Counted from the stretch's first letter, positions 47,746 to 59,338 are shown. The stretch is DNA of 64,000 bases from Gerris lacustris (GCA_951217055.1 OX578277.1:63024388-63088387); one strand, 5' to 3'. Made by a program: numbers and translations. The notes: generated by a model not told the origin, from the sequence alone.

Positions 47746-48885
47746 GGTATAGCGTATCAGGATTTTCGAGAAAAGTAAAGAATTAAAAAGTATCCATAAA
47801 CTATGCACTTTTGATCAATATTGAGAAAAAAATATATTATTCAGCAAATCCTATACTAGCCGCATTTAATCATATTTAATTGGATGTTCATATTTTACTG
47901 TTTTGCTTCTCAGTTGTAGGTTTTCATACAACGTTAGGATCACCTACTTTACATACCTTTCGATACGTTCAGTTGGTGTCAAGACTGCACCAATGCGAGA
48001 TTCGCTTCCGCTACTAGAGCGATTTTTTAAAAGAAGACATACTTATTTTATTAAGATACACACTTAATAACAAAACAAAATGTAAGAAAAATAATATTTC
48101 AAGGATAATTGAGTATTTTTGTACCTTGGGTTTGAACGGAAGAAAGCAGACACGGCATGATCTGGAACTGTGGAGATGTTATCCTGTAAAGCACCATTAG
48201 TTGTAAATAAGTTAGGACCTTTCTTACGTGAACTCTTTCTTCATTCATATCTGCTACTGTAAATAAACAAAGATAAAAAAGAAATTAGTAAATATAACAA
48301 TACTACTGGAAAATGCGTAGGCGAATGCATTCGCAAATTCTGCCTGATGCCAAGGTCAAAACAACAACATATTTGGAGAGTTCGAATCCCAGAGAGATGA
48401 GATACATGTTTTACACATAGAATTATTGAGAAAAGTTGCCGGATCCCCGTCCTGTAATAATCTAATGATGGTTTTGATCAGGACCTAGAAGATAGAGCAA
48501 ACACTAAATTACTTATATGTATATCATTCGTAAAAGAAACTAATTAAGGGTATTAAAGTTTATTACGTTGAATTAGACAACAGAAAGAGTCAATGCAAAG
48601 TTTTATATCTATTGCACCCAGATTAAGCCTGGTTTACACTATCAAAATATACTTGGTCCCAGTAACTTTGATAATACCATTTGGTCCATGTGTTTGTGGA
48701 ACTTTGAAGTAATAGAACTTTGATACACTATAAAGTAGAGGTTAAGATAGATTGAGTGGATGTTTTTCCCTCTAGAATTCTAAAATAACAATTACAATTT
48801 AACTTTCAAGTTAAATTGTGTGCTTAGCTTCAAGCCCAGTTTCATTTAGCTGACTTTTCTTTAATCTCATTCTCAAAAACACTTA
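47746..48885. other. AT-rich DNA, possible SINE remnant
   Basis: A B-box-like GAGTTCGAATCCC at 48378-48390 hints at a tRNA-derived SINE remnant, but no A box at the right distance was found. Confidence 0.35.
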
Positions 48886-48960
48886 GTGGCGCACCTAAGG
48901 AGGGACAGAAGGGGCGCTTGAACATAGGCCCCAATTTTACTTATAAATTTAAAACAAAAA
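48886..48960 (+). mobile_element. hAT-like terminus, fragment
   Basis: TTAGTGGCGCACCTAAGGAG and GGGGCGCTTGAACATAGG resemble the left end of the hAT at 21059 (GGGGCGCACCTAGC). The first base of the terminus is changed, and no partner was found. Confidence 0.45.
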
Positions 48961-49475
48961 AATCCATTGTTACGTACTGAGTACGTTAGTAATAAAGTTA
49001 TCTTTAAACATTAATTTTGGACATGGAATCCTGGTAAGAACAACCGTAAGCATCACCTAACCCCTTGTTAGTTGTCGTTTTAGTATAATTACTAAACTTA
49101 TCACATTTCGGGTTGGTTCTTGGTTACACGTTACACGTTGTCCATCACGGTGTGATTAGTTTTGTTTCATAAAACTAGTATCGAATTTCTTAGCTGTTTC
49201 CAATTTTTCTATCTCTCTTGAGCCCCCCCCCCCCCCCCCCTCCCAACTTCTTTTCCCCTATTATACCTACAGATTATTTATTTTTTTGCCTTGGTTATTT
49301 CTCTTCCCTATAATATAATTGTTGTTATCTTTGCTACCCTTCCCTTGATTTTGTAATTTTTATCTCCTAATCAAATTCAAATATCAACCTCAGTCCTTCA
49401 ATATGTCTCTTCCTCTTGCAAAGTGTTGTACCCTTTTAGCTCCCCTTTCATTAAAAAGTTCTCTATTTTTTTTTA
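48961..49475. other. AT-rich DNA with C-run
   Basis: A C-homopolymer of about 20 bases lies at 49223-49242. No gene seen. Confidence 0.4.
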
Positions 49476-49865
49476 CTACGTTTTTATTAGCTTGCTTTCA
49501 TGGGCGTAGCCAGGGGGGGGCAGGGGGGGGGCCATGGCCCCCCCTAGGCCGGCTTAACTCTCAAAAAAAAATACGAATTTTATACATATACAGGTTAAAA
49601 TAAAAAATAAATAAATAAAAAGTAAAAATAATGCTGTATAATAATAATAATAATAATATATATATATATATTATTATTATTATTATACAAATTTATTTTA
49701 TGGCTAGAGGGGGTCTTCAGGTAAATGAATGTAAATCTTGTTTTAGTTGCCAAGTTACTACAGCTGTGGCGTGGCTGCACTGGTTTGGTTAGCATTGCTT
49801 TGATAAAAAAGATGCCTATGATAAGAAAAGAAGCTGGACAATAATTATGTTTTCCTTCTCTCAGC

Positions 49866-49905
49866 CAGTGGCGTACCCAGAGGGGGGGGGGCACAGAGCC
49901 CGGGG
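49866..49905 (+). mobile_element. hAT-like terminus nested in the larger hAT
   Basis: CAGTGGCGTACCCAGAGG followed by a G-run is a typical hAT end. A matching right end (GGGTACGCCACTG) is not seen inside the host element. Confidence 0.5.
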
Positions 49906-50410
49906 CCTCCCCCAAAGCTAAAAACCTGAAATTTAAGCAATTGCAGTTTCACAGCAGATTTTAAAGTAATAGCGTTGTAATAGTAAAAAAAAATAAATAA
50001 ATAAATATAATAAGTAATTATATACCTAGTTTTGCCCGACATTGTTTTGTTATTTGGCGTTAAAAACACGTCCCCCCCCCCCCTCCAAAGCCAAAGACCT
50101 GAAATTTAAGTATGCAATTATGCAGCACATGTTCAAGTAATAGTGTTGTGATAGTCAAAAAAATAAATAAATATAATAAGTTATTATATACCTAGTTTTG
50201 CCCGACATATTTTTTTTTGGCGTTTAAAAAGACCCCCAAAGCCATAGTCCTAAAATTTAAGTAAGCAAATAAGTAAGTACTACTTAATAAATAAGTAAAT
50301 ATTACTTTTTTTTTTTTTTTGTGCAAGCAAGTCAAAAAAATAAATAAATAAGAAATTATAAACCTAGTTTTGCCCGACATATATATATATTTTTTTTTTT
50401 TTTTGGCGTT
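49905..50410. repeat. Tandem array of three ~150-173-bp units
   Basis: Each unit opens with AAAGCyAwAGaCCTGAAATTTAAG-like sequence (49914, 50087, 50237), then AAATAAATAAATA runs. CCTAGTTTTGCCCGACAT follows (starting 50025, 50191 and 50363), and each unit closes with TTTGGCGTTAAAAA. The steps are not constant because of indels. Units are non-coding. Confidence 0.88.
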
Positions 50411-51360
50411 AAAAAAGAAGATGAAGAAGAAGAATTGAAGTAAGTAGTCCTTAATCAGTTTTGGTTAAGGATCTAAAATTGGGATGGAGCACTAAGTTAC
50501 ATATATCTCCTGGGTAAAAATATGTCGTCTATAGTCTGTAGTCTATAGAACTTGGAAAAAAATCTACATAAAATTACGACTGTGCATGGTCAGAACTTTT
50601 TAGTGGGACGAATTTCTTCCCGACTATTATTATCCATTGTTTATTTTGAATGAAAGGTTACAATATAAAATTTTTAGATCAAGTTTTTAATTAAATATTT
50701 TCTTCTTTTAAGGGTTCTTATTTTAATCTACAGTTTTACTTTAATATATTAATTAAAATAGTTCGTAGCAGTCATTAGAATAGTTTTTAATTGTCGAATA
50801 ATTAATTTGGAAACGGGTTCAATTGTAGAATAAGATTTTAAAAATTGCAGATACCCGACCTTTCGCAAGGAAGACTATTTTTTGTATTTTTTGACTGGAC
50901 TGTTAGATACCCTACTATTTTTATTTGGTTATGGTTTTGCATAAAACTCAGTATGAGTATGGTTCTGCATATTTGATTCTTAAAAAACGATTAATTACTA
51001 TTTATTTAAAATTTAAAATTAGGGATGTAGTAGTTCAGACAATATCTCATAGGAAACGCTAACGTCGCTTCAAATACTCTCTGTCCAATCTTAATGTGAA
51101 CTATTTTACATTAAGAGTAGATTTATAAATTTAAACAGCAAGTTTTCCTTAAAAAAAATCTATTTCAAACAAACAATTTTTTCCCTATAATTAATAGTTC
51201 TATTGAGTTTTTTTTTTTTTAATTAAAATAAATCCTTTTGAAAATATTAATAATGGTACTGTCAGACTCTTGGCATTTTTAAGGAAAACACTTTTTTGGT
51301 TTTACATACACCACACCACACACACACACACATATATATGTGTGTATATGAGTATATATA

Positions 51361-51410
51361 CAGGGCTCGATTTGAGGCGGAACGGCGTTCCGGGACCTCT
51401 CTCTCTCTGA
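51361..51410 (+). mobile_element. hAT-like terminus, fragment
   Basis: CAGGGCTCGATTTGAGGCGG followed by a GGAACGGCGTTCC palindrome and CT repeats. The partner end was not found. Confidence 0.4.
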
Positions 51411-51476
51411 TAAATAAAAAAAAAAAAAATCGGCACTAAGATTTGCACTAAGAGTGTAGGTTTATGTCTAAAACTG

Positions 51477-52058
51477 TTAAAATTTCAAGATAAAAAGAAC
51501 TTTTTATAAACTACGTTTTTAAATTTTCTATTGAATCGTATGTAATGTTGATATGTAATATAATTGTTATTGTTATATAATATATAATGTTAGTGAAAAA
51601 AAAAAAAATTATTCCGAATTTATTTACTTCACTTAAATGACAACCATCTAGATAGCTGATCTTAAACCTATAAAAGGACAAAAATCTTTGTACAACGGAT
51701 CTCCCCAACACCAAATCTAAAGCGTGCCATCGATATATTTGAAATAATATAAATAATATAATCGATATTTCCTGTTTTGCAGTCATTCAATGTTTATCTA
51801 TCACAAATTTGAGACCCGTCAAAATGAAGATTGCGTAAATATGGGACATGGCAAAACAAATAAAATAACTTGCGGATTTTTTCCGAACTAACTTTCCGTA
51901 CAGCAAAATTTGCTGAAGCTGAAAACCAATAAAATTCTGCTGAAAGATGGCTAAAAGTATTAAAATAATGCATTGTCATCGTGTTCTGAGCTATGCTAAA
52001 AGTTTCAAATGTCTAGCTATTCGGGAAGTTAGTTAGAAATCGAAATAAAAACGTAGTA
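51477..52058 (+). mobile_element. Family F3 repeat inside the hAT
   Basis: Closely similar to 35838-36462 along its length, ending AAAAACGTAGTAAAA. It lies inside a hAT that itself landed in another F3 copy, so F3 was active or duplicated before and after that hAT's origin. Confidence 0.85.
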
Positions 52059-52478
52059 AAAATGCTGTTTTTGAACGTTTATTTTTCAAATTTTTCCCGG
52101 GGGAGGACCCCCGGCCCCCCTTCTATAGGGGGGGGGGGGGTAGAGGGTAGGTTGTAGTTTAGGCACCTATATATATATATCCAAAAAAATTAGCCCCCCC
52201 CCCTAAAGGCAACCCTGGCTACGCCCATGCTTGCTTTCTTGTTTGTTTGTTTGTCCAGCACAAATCTTGTAATCGATGTTTAACTAACTTCCCGAGTAGC
52301 TAAACATTTGAAACTTTTAGAATAGCTCAGAACACCATGACAGTGCATTATTATAATACTTTTAGCCATCTTTCAGCAGAATTTAATTAGTTTCCAGCAA
52401 ATTTTGCTGTACGGAAAGTTAGTTCGGAAAAAATCCGCAATTTATTTTATTTGTTTTGACATATCCTATAGTATTTAC

Positions 52479-52901
52479 CAGGGGTATCCAACTCCAGTAT
52501 TCTAGAGGTGTAAGACCACTAGCGCTGGTCGGGCAGATGGCGGTTAAAATTGTAAACTACTTATGATCTTTTGACATTCCTCGAATTATAAAATATAAAC
52601 AAATACTGGTTGTCAGACATTTGTACTATTTTTGTACATAAACATACGAAAAAAAAAAAAAACAGCCTCGGTGGCTGTATGAGATGAGCGATTGCTCCGA
52701 ATGCAAAAGTTCCCGGGTTCTAATCTAGTAAACTTAACAAATTAATTTATTTCTTCGAATTAAGAAGCTCGAAATCTTTTGAATGGTGTAAAGGATTTAG
52801 TTACAATATAACCGAAATTCCCGTGGAGCGCTAGTAGTCTAACACAGGTAGATAAAGAGGGGAGTTGGAAATCTTTCCGTTTAAGGATTCTATGATCGCT
52901 G
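52479..52901. mobile_element. 423-bp hAT-type MITE with exact 8-bp target duplication
   Basis: Begins CAGGGGTATCCAACTCC and ends ATGATCGCTG. GTATTTAC is duplicated at 52471-52478 and 52902-52909. Beyond the CAG/CTG tips the termini pair poorly, but subterminal blocks pair well: CCAACTCC with GGAGTTGG, and GACCACTAGCGCT with AGCGCTAGTAGTC. It contains a tRNA-like stretch at 52664-52725. Confidence 0.88.
52649..52727 (+). repeat. tRNA-related (SINE-like) sequence
   Basis: An A-run, then GCCTCGGTGGCTGTATGAG (52664) and, 50 bases on, a B-box-like CCGGGTTCTAATC (52713-52725). Similar openings (CCTCGGTGGC) head tRNA-derived SINEs of insects. The A-run precedes rather than follows the head, which is unusual, and no target duplication was identified. 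Confidence 0.4.
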
Positions 52902-53246
52902 GTATTTACAATCTTCATTTTGACGGGTTTCAAATTTGTGATTTTTTATTAAGAGGTCAACATTGAATGAAAGCAAAAAGTAAACAAAGAAATAAATTAA
53001 TTGACGTGTGACACCCAGGTTTGTTTACACTTGTGTGCTAGGTATAGGTTTAATTTTTCTGCATCTGTACTTCTTTACTTGTACACATTTTTCTTCTCTT
53101 ACTGTCCCTACACAGGGGCATATCAATGTAACGGTTTAGATTCGGTGTTGGTGAGATCCGTTGTACAAAGATTTGTCCTTTTATAGGTTGAAGATCAGCA
53201 CTCTAGATGGTTGTCATTATTATGTGAAGTAAATAAATTCGGAACT

Positions 53247-53248
<2 letters not shown>

Positions 53249-53283
<35 letters not shown>
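53249..53283. repeat. Poly(T) tract within F3
   Basis: About 34 T on the + strand, at the place where other F3 copies have a short A-run on their own sense strand. It is therefore an expanded internal run, not an insertion tail. Confidence 0.8.
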
Positions 53284-53286
<3 letters not shown>

Positions 53287-53395
53287 AACATTTTATATAA
53301 CAATCACAATTATATTATCAACATTACATATGATTCAACAGAAAACTTAAAAACGTAGTATATGAAAAGTTCTTTTTATCTTGTAATTATTAATT

Positions 53396-53435
53396 TTCCG
53401 TTACCTTCGGTAAGCTCGGAAGCATTGTGTTCACT
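53396..53435 (-). mobile_element. Family F4 5' fragment
   Basis: The minus strand reads GCTTCCGAGCTTACCGAAGG then AACGG, matching the start of the F4 copy at 44466. Confidence 0.6.
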
Positions 53436-53470
53436 TTTGAGAACAAAAAAAAATGTTAATATACATATAT

Positions 53471-54173
53471 AATGGATCCACTTCAGGGTAAAAATAATAA
53501 TTATTTTCAAAAGTTACGGTGGCGACGTTTCGACCTATCCGGTCATTGTCGAGCCTGAAAAATTTGTTTATTTAAGAATCACATCAAATAACAATACACT
53601 TATAAAACGAGAGGAGGAAATAGAGAAAAGTATACATTTTTAAAAAGAATATACCTTTTAGCTATGAAGGTTATACTAATATCAGTCATAATTTAAAACA
53701 TTTCTTTGAAACTGATTGTTTCATTGTCAGATAGTGGTCATATCGAGATATACTACACATCGGTCAACTATCATCACTCCCATTCTAGAAAAATTGAAAA
53801 AAAACAGCCCAACTATTCCAAAAAAAAATTCCACTGATACTCTGATACCCATATTAATTTAAAATCATTTAGTGATATCTTATCACTATGTATAATTATA
53901 GACTAATGTATAAAATTTACCTTCCTTAACTTGGAGTGTTCACAATTACAGTATAATGCTAACTATATATTTCACTTTTATAGGTACATATATCATAAAA
54001 ATGTATCATTAAAAACCGAATTATAACAAGACCACACTTAATTAATAACATGAAATAAACTATTTTTTAACCATGGTAAATATTTCAGGCTCGATAATGA
54101 CCAGATAGCTCGAAACGTCGCCACCATAACTTGTTGAAAATTATTATTATTTTTACCCTGAAGTGGATCCATT
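53471..54173. mobile_element. 703-bp foldback element with degraded hammerhead-like motifs in both arms
   Basis: The ends AATGGATCCACTTCAGGG and CCCTGAAGTGGATCCATT begin inverted arms of about 95 bp (53471-53567 and 54080-54173). Flanking TA is a possible target site but weak. Each arm has, reading outward, TCGA(C/T)AATGACC, a loop, a GGTC- or GCTC-type strand, GAAACGTC, then GCC. The order fits a hammerhead with a decayed CTGATGA core. The centre is AT-rich and non-coding. Confidence 0.82.
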
Positions 54174-54184
54174 ATAATATTATG

Positions 54185-54650
54185 TATATTAGAAATAAAA
54201 GGGTTTCAAGACAGAAATCCGTTTCAAACATCAGGGAACATTTTTGGTCTCGTGTCTGTCTGTCTGTCTGTTGGTCTGTGTGTCCTGTCTGAAACGTGTT
54301 ACGATAACTTGAGTATATAGTAGACCGAGTTTGATGAAATTTGGTAGACATGTTCATTTTACCAATGCCCAGGACGAGTTCGTTGGACAACGTTATCCGC
54401 CCAAGTGTTCGCTCGCAACGCTCGCGTAAACGTGAACTTCAAATTTAAAATTGGTATTTTAGGTTGGGAAAAAATTTTAACTTCATCTGTTCAATGAGAC
54501 ACACATTTTTTTAAATACAATTTTTTAGTAAAACCAACAGTTATGAAGTGTTAAAGATCGCTAAAACTATTAATAGTTTTTATTATGGAGAAAACGTGGA
54601 ATAGAGTGCGAGGAAGCTATGTGCCACTCTAATTGGCAGTCTATTTTATT
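54185..54650 (+). mobile_element. Composite F4/G1-type GTCT element
   Basis: The start matches F4 (ATCCGTTTCAAACATCAGGG, TGTCTGTCTGTCTGTTGG array). The middle matches G1 (GTTCGTTGGACAACGTTATC, ACGCTCGCGTAAACGTGAA). The end matches F4 (GTGCGAGGAAGCTATGTGCC with a TGCCA/TGGCA hairpin). This shows that the GTCT families share and exchange modules. Confidence 0.65.
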
Positions 54651-54985
54651 TATTTATTATTTTATTTAAACATTATTTAAGAGCATAATTTATTTGGACT
54701 AATTTGTTGAAGAAGATTAAAAAGGTCAGTAAGAGCATTATTCAAAATATAATTAAATATTACACGCTCTAAAATGATAGTATATTATATATTTATTGCT
54801 GTTTTATAAACGTATTATTAAAAATACTACTAAAATAATGCCTTAATCGAAACTTTTAAACAATTTGTGGACTTTAAATCCCCATATCTTCACTTTAGCC
54901 TAGAGGCTCTCACACTATCTTGGTATGGACAACGCTTTCATCTAACCGATCTAGTGTTATAGCCTTAAACTTAAATTTAGTTTCC
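54651..54985. other. AT-rich DNA, nothing recognised
   Basis: No gene seen. Confidence 0.4.
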
Positions 54986-55695
54986 AATAAACAGGTCAAG
55001 TGTGTGCTAGTCAGCACACAGCGAGGGTCCGTAGGCCACACTATATAGTGTTTAACTGTAAAGTGTATAAACAAAACAGTGTTCTTTTAAAATGCTAAAA
55101 AGCTTACTTTGAACCATTCTAAGGGTCTGATATTCTCAAAACACACTCTGATAAAGTATTTTTTTGCCACTGAACCGGACTACAACCATATAAATACATC
55201 GAAAAGACCACAATTTTTAAAAAACATATTTTGTCAATAAAAAATAAAATAATATTTTTTTCGAAATTTCCAAAAAGTGGTATCTTTACTTTTGGTCGAA
55301 GAATGTTCAGGAATTTTTTCAGATTTTTTGCACTTCACATAAGCGAGATAGAGGGGGGGGGGGACACGTTTTAAACCCGCTTCAAACACGACTACGCTCG
55401 CCCTATCAAAGTTATAACCAAAGAATTATGTATTTTTGTAATCAGCTCGACGTACCCTTTCATATGATACCCCTCACGGTGTCGAAAAAAAATAAAAAAT
55501 GTTAACCCATAAGTTTTTTTACCCTAATTTTTTTAGGTCGCTATATTTTTAAAATATGTGGGCAGGTACAAGACACATACATGCCAAATTTCAAAGTGAT
55601 CGGACGAATGGTGTAGCCGTGAGAGCACGCGAGAGGACGGACGGACAGACAAACGCAGGAAAATATAAGGGTCCTTGGTTTTGCCTACGGACCCT
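54986..55695 (-). mobile_element. Full-length Helentron-like element (family H1), minus copy
   Basis: A complete copy of the H1 element at 38073 in opposite orientation, with both subterminal repeats, the TGTC array, the internal homopolymer and the 3' hairpin. The two copies are highly similar over about 700 bp, implying recent activity. Flanking T's at the ends fit Helentron insertion between T residues but are not diagnostic. Confidence 0.78.
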
Positions 55696-56305
55696 AAAAA
55701 TTAATCTTCTTTATTTTAAAAACATTGATTTACTCAAAAATTATTGTAGTTGGATAATTGTTACATGCACCACTTTAAAGAGCTGCAATTTTCTTAAGAA
55801 AAAAGTATGGTTATGATAAAACAGACAGTTTATCGTGGCTTCCCTGTATATATATAATATATATAAACCAAAATAGTGGAGACTGCTCTAAGTTAACAAA
55901 AGTTGGCATATTTAGTAAAAATTCACTTCTTAATCTAAAATAAAATAACAGTGGGGTGTTTCTATGTATAACATTTAACATTTCACAACATAATGTCCTC
56001 AAGGGATAAAAAATATAATCATAGACAATTTTTAGGGACCCCGAAAATAAATTAATTTGTAAGATAATATTTAAATATTATAATTATTTCCTGAGTGGAC
56101 ATTAAATATGAAATGTTAAAGAGACGTACCCAAAAATTCAGTTATATAAGGTCCTATCCCAGCTGTGGCTTAAGCCTACATTTTTTATTTCGATAAGATT
56201 TTTAACAAATTAAAATTGAAATATTTTAGATTAAAAATTAAAATGTTAAAACTTACTAAATTTGCAAACTTTTTTTTGAATTAACACTTTCACTAGGAAT
56301 ATCCG
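55696..56305. other. AT-rich DNA, no gene seen
   Basis: No supported gene or repeat. Confidence 0.4.
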
Positions 56306-56420
56306 TTTTTAGGGTCCATAGGCAAAGCCGAGGGCCCTTGGCCTGATAATTAATTTCCTTGCATTTGTCTGTCTGGAGATCATGACCGAAGGAATTACAT
56401 AATAACGTAGATTTGTCCCG
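56306..56420 (+). mobile_element. Helentron-like element, 5' fragment
   Basis: TTTTTAGGGTCCATAGGC followed by GGGCCCTTGGCC and a TTTGTCTGTCTGGAG run matches the first hundred bases of H1 with changes. No 3' end follows. Confidence 0.55.
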
Positions 56421-56609
56421 ACTATACGTTAGTACTGGTACTCGAATCATACTTATTGTAAAAATGTAAAGATACCTAATGCATAATGTACCTGTGAATC
56501 TTGAATCAAAAAACGCAATCCCTTATTAAAAAGTTTATTCAGGGTCTACAAAAATATAATGCATTAGGCAGCTTACTACCGCACATTTGTGGACTTTGAT
56601 AATGGTTTA

Positions 56610-56685
56610 AGTAAAACTGTGAATCCTGGGTAGGCCCCCATATTGTGTTGCGCTCCAGGCCCCCATCACTGTTGGTACGCCACTG
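56610..56685 (-). mobile_element. hAT-like terminus, fragment
   Basis: The + strand ends GGTACGCCACTG at 56685, the complement of CAGTGGCGTACC. It is preceded by GGCCCCCAT blocks and followed by a C-run. No left end with a matching CAAGCACC duplication was found. Confidence 0.5.
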
Positions 56686-56916
56686 CAAGCACCCCCCCCC
56701 CCCCTTCTCTATAATCTTTATAATATCAACTCAGTTTCCCTACGGTTGCCGTGAACGAGAACATAGGGTGAACGAGAACCTTTATTCCTGCATTGTCTGT
56801 CTGTAACGCACCTCATCTTAAAAAGTACCTAACTACACAAAAAATTGAAACTTCACACTAATGTTATGTTTATGTCCCAAAATGTAATCATTTAAAAACA
56901 AGGGGTGCTTTTTTTT

Positions 56917-57791
56917 GGAACGAAGTTCCTTATCGGACGTTTCAGCGTCTGGTGCCCGCGGGAGTGAATCCAGAAAAAACGACTGTCACAAAACCGATTG
57001 CCGCGGAATCGACCGATGACGATAGAGTAAAAGAATACCGATTTAGATTAAATTTAGTATACATGTTCACTTTATCAACTCCCAGAACTAGTTCGTTGGA
57101 CAACGTTATCCGCCCAAGCGCTCGCGCGCAACGCTAGCGTAAACGTAATCTTCAAATGTAAAATTGAAATTTTAGGACGGTAAAAAATTCAAACTTCATC
57201 TATTCAATGAGACAAACAACTTTTATAAATATATTTTTTTGTGAAACTATCACCGACACCGCTATAAAGTGATAAAATCGCTAAAAAACCATTAAAGACC
57301 AAAACGTTTAAAATAGAGAAAACAACGTAGTTACAAATCGATATATTAAATTCTAACGTAACGATTTCAATAAAACTTCATTCACGTGGTCCAAAGTACA
57401 ATTAAAACAGGCATGTAAAAGTTCAACCTGATACAAGCAGAATTTTTTGTGTAGTGAAGTGATATAATTTATAATATTTTAAATGGAGTCGGCGTGAGGG
57501 TTAAGGAATAGTAGTGTTCTCTTACTACTCGGCTCTGTACTACAATCATCCTCTTTAACTATCAATATCATCATGACTAACTATTTTCTCAATATTCAAT
57601 ACATATTTATTGCAAGACGCTCGCTTCAATGATAAGAAAAAGCTTTTCTTTTAATTTTGATTTACAAATATTTAGTTACATTTAATTTTGTCTCTTTTCT
57701 AACTCCACCATGCATAAGTAGTTAGCATCGTATACTTAGCAGTGTGATTTTATAATTTATATTTAATGAAAAGCGTAAGGAACTTCGTTCC
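56917..57791 (+). mobile_element. GTCT-group element, family G2, copy 1
   Basis: GGAACGAAGTTCCTTA and TAAGGAACTTCGTTCC are perfect 16-bp inverted termini, each itself nearly palindromic. The body shares blocks with G1 (AGTTCGTTGGACAACGTTAT, GCGTAAACGT, AAACGTTTAAAATAGAGAAA, ACGCTCGCTTCAATGATA). A second copy lies at 62121. The 61-codon frame near 56952 is a shadow. Confidence 0.78.
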
Positions 57792-57810
57792 TAACATCAC
57801 TGCACCACAC

Positions 57811-57846
<36 letters not shown>

Positions 57847-59338
57847 GAAATGCGTAATGACGGGTGTTAATGAAAGGAAAGGACGCCCTGAGTACAAATA
57901 TATATTTGGTTCTGTTTTTATACCTCTTCATCAATGCGCCATGAGTCCTGTCTCATCCTTTTCTTATTCTTAAAAATACCTACTGTAAATACTTATAACT
58001 GATTAATGATTAAGATTATGATTAAGATTAAGATAAAAAAAAAAGATATAATAACTGAAATTAAACATTAACTTAAAACTTCATTCAAAGTTTACATTTG
58101 CCAACCATATACTTTTTCCAAATATAATTATATTTATATATTTTTTTATTTTTTATAAAAGTATATTTTTAGTAACGATTAAGTATATTATATTTAAATT
58201 TTATATTATCTTCATCACGCTACTGCCAGTTGGGTTTTACTTAATCATAAATAATTGTATAAATTGATTCAAAATTTATACAAAACCAAAGTTTTCTATT
58301 GAATGATCAATGAACACATTTAAACTATTGTTTTATCATAATATTAAAATTATTTGATACAATGACATTTCGTTTAACAAAATTCCTTGTTGTTTCCTGC
58401 TTATTCTGTCGCTTAAGCTTGATTTTTCTAAAATTAAAATTAAATTAAAGGCAATTTAACTTTAAGGAATTAATAATAATTAAATTATTTTAAAATTTGT
58501 CTCATTTAAAGCTCTATATTTAAGTTAACCAAAAATATTTAAATTTAGAAACTAAAATTTTTAGTAAATATCGATCCTAATAAGGCTTCAATCTGCCATC
58601 TATCCAGCAAAGAACTAAGCTAAATGTTATATAGAACTAGTTCAATTCTATTATATCGCACCATAAATGGTTGTTTTATTCTTAAATAATAAAAAATAAA
58701 TTAAATTATATTTTAAAATCGTGGGCGTAGTCCTTCAAAACTTCCATATAATGATTAAGAAGGTTTATTATAAAAAAATGTTAAAATTAGTAGAGAATGT
58801 AGTTTAGTAGAGGTGCCGCTAGATCGCTGCACCATGCGGTTTCCATACAACTTGCTTCTTCAATCTCCACTCTTCCATCATACGTTCACCATTTTAATTA
58901 AGCAGTAAGCAGATCATAATATATGAAAAAAAAAATCAGACAAATTTTCTCATTTCATATTCACTTCACTAGTTATGCGCCTCTTATTCGATAGACTTTT
59001 ATTGCCCTTCTATCCTCACAATACTACCTATATTGAACCACCATATTGTGAAGGGTGCCCGCATAAATAGATTAAAATGTATATGCGGTGTCTTAAAGGA
59101 AGTTAGATTTAAGCTCCGAGAGGAAACTAATCATGATTTATTAAAAATCTAGGTTATATCTACCTTTTACTAAAGGTACTAATTATTATTAACTACCCCT
59201 ATCTATTTCATTATAAAATAGAAATGAATTTTCAAAAGGTATTCAGCACGTTTTTATAATATTTAACAAAAGTACTACATTTTTTCTACTTATCAGTTCT
59301 ATAGCTATAGTGAATTTTTTGTAATAAAGTCGTCTATT
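57792..59338. other. AT-rich DNA, no gene seen
   Basis: A poly(T) run of about 33 lies at 57811-57843. No coding frame or repeat family is recognised in the rest. Confidence 0.4.

Larger units (their letters stand above)
49499..52229. mobile_element. hAT element with perfect 17-bp termini and exact 8-bp target duplication
   Basis: The ends CATGGGCGTAGCCAGGG and CCCTGGCTACGCCCATG are perfect inverted repeats. CTTGCTTT is duplicated at 49491-49498 and 52230-52237, inside an F3 repeat. G-runs follow the left terminus. It contains a second hAT-like end (49866), a ~170-bp tandem array (49905-50410), a third hAT-like end (51361), an F3 copy (51477-52058) and the GGGGGAGGACCCCCGG block near its right end (52098). 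No transposase frame remains. Confidence 0.95.
49476..53395 (-). mobile_element. Family F3 repeat, minus copy split by two hAT insertions
   Basis: F3 sequence appears in three pieces in minus order: 49476-49498, 52230-52478 and 52902-53395. The first junction is the hAT at 49499 with target duplication CTTGCTTT. The second is the hAT at 52479 with target duplication GTATTTAC. In the unbroken copy at 35838 the pieces are contiguous. The part at about 52940-53130 is diverged from the other copies. Confidence 0.85.

Noticed and set aside
55556..55816. 86-codon plus frame similar to the minus frame at 37970-38212
   Set aside because: The shared residues come from the non-coding H1 repeat in both places, not from a gene family.
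56952..57137. 61-codon frame
   Set aside because: It lies inside a G2 repeat whose other copy has this frame broken.
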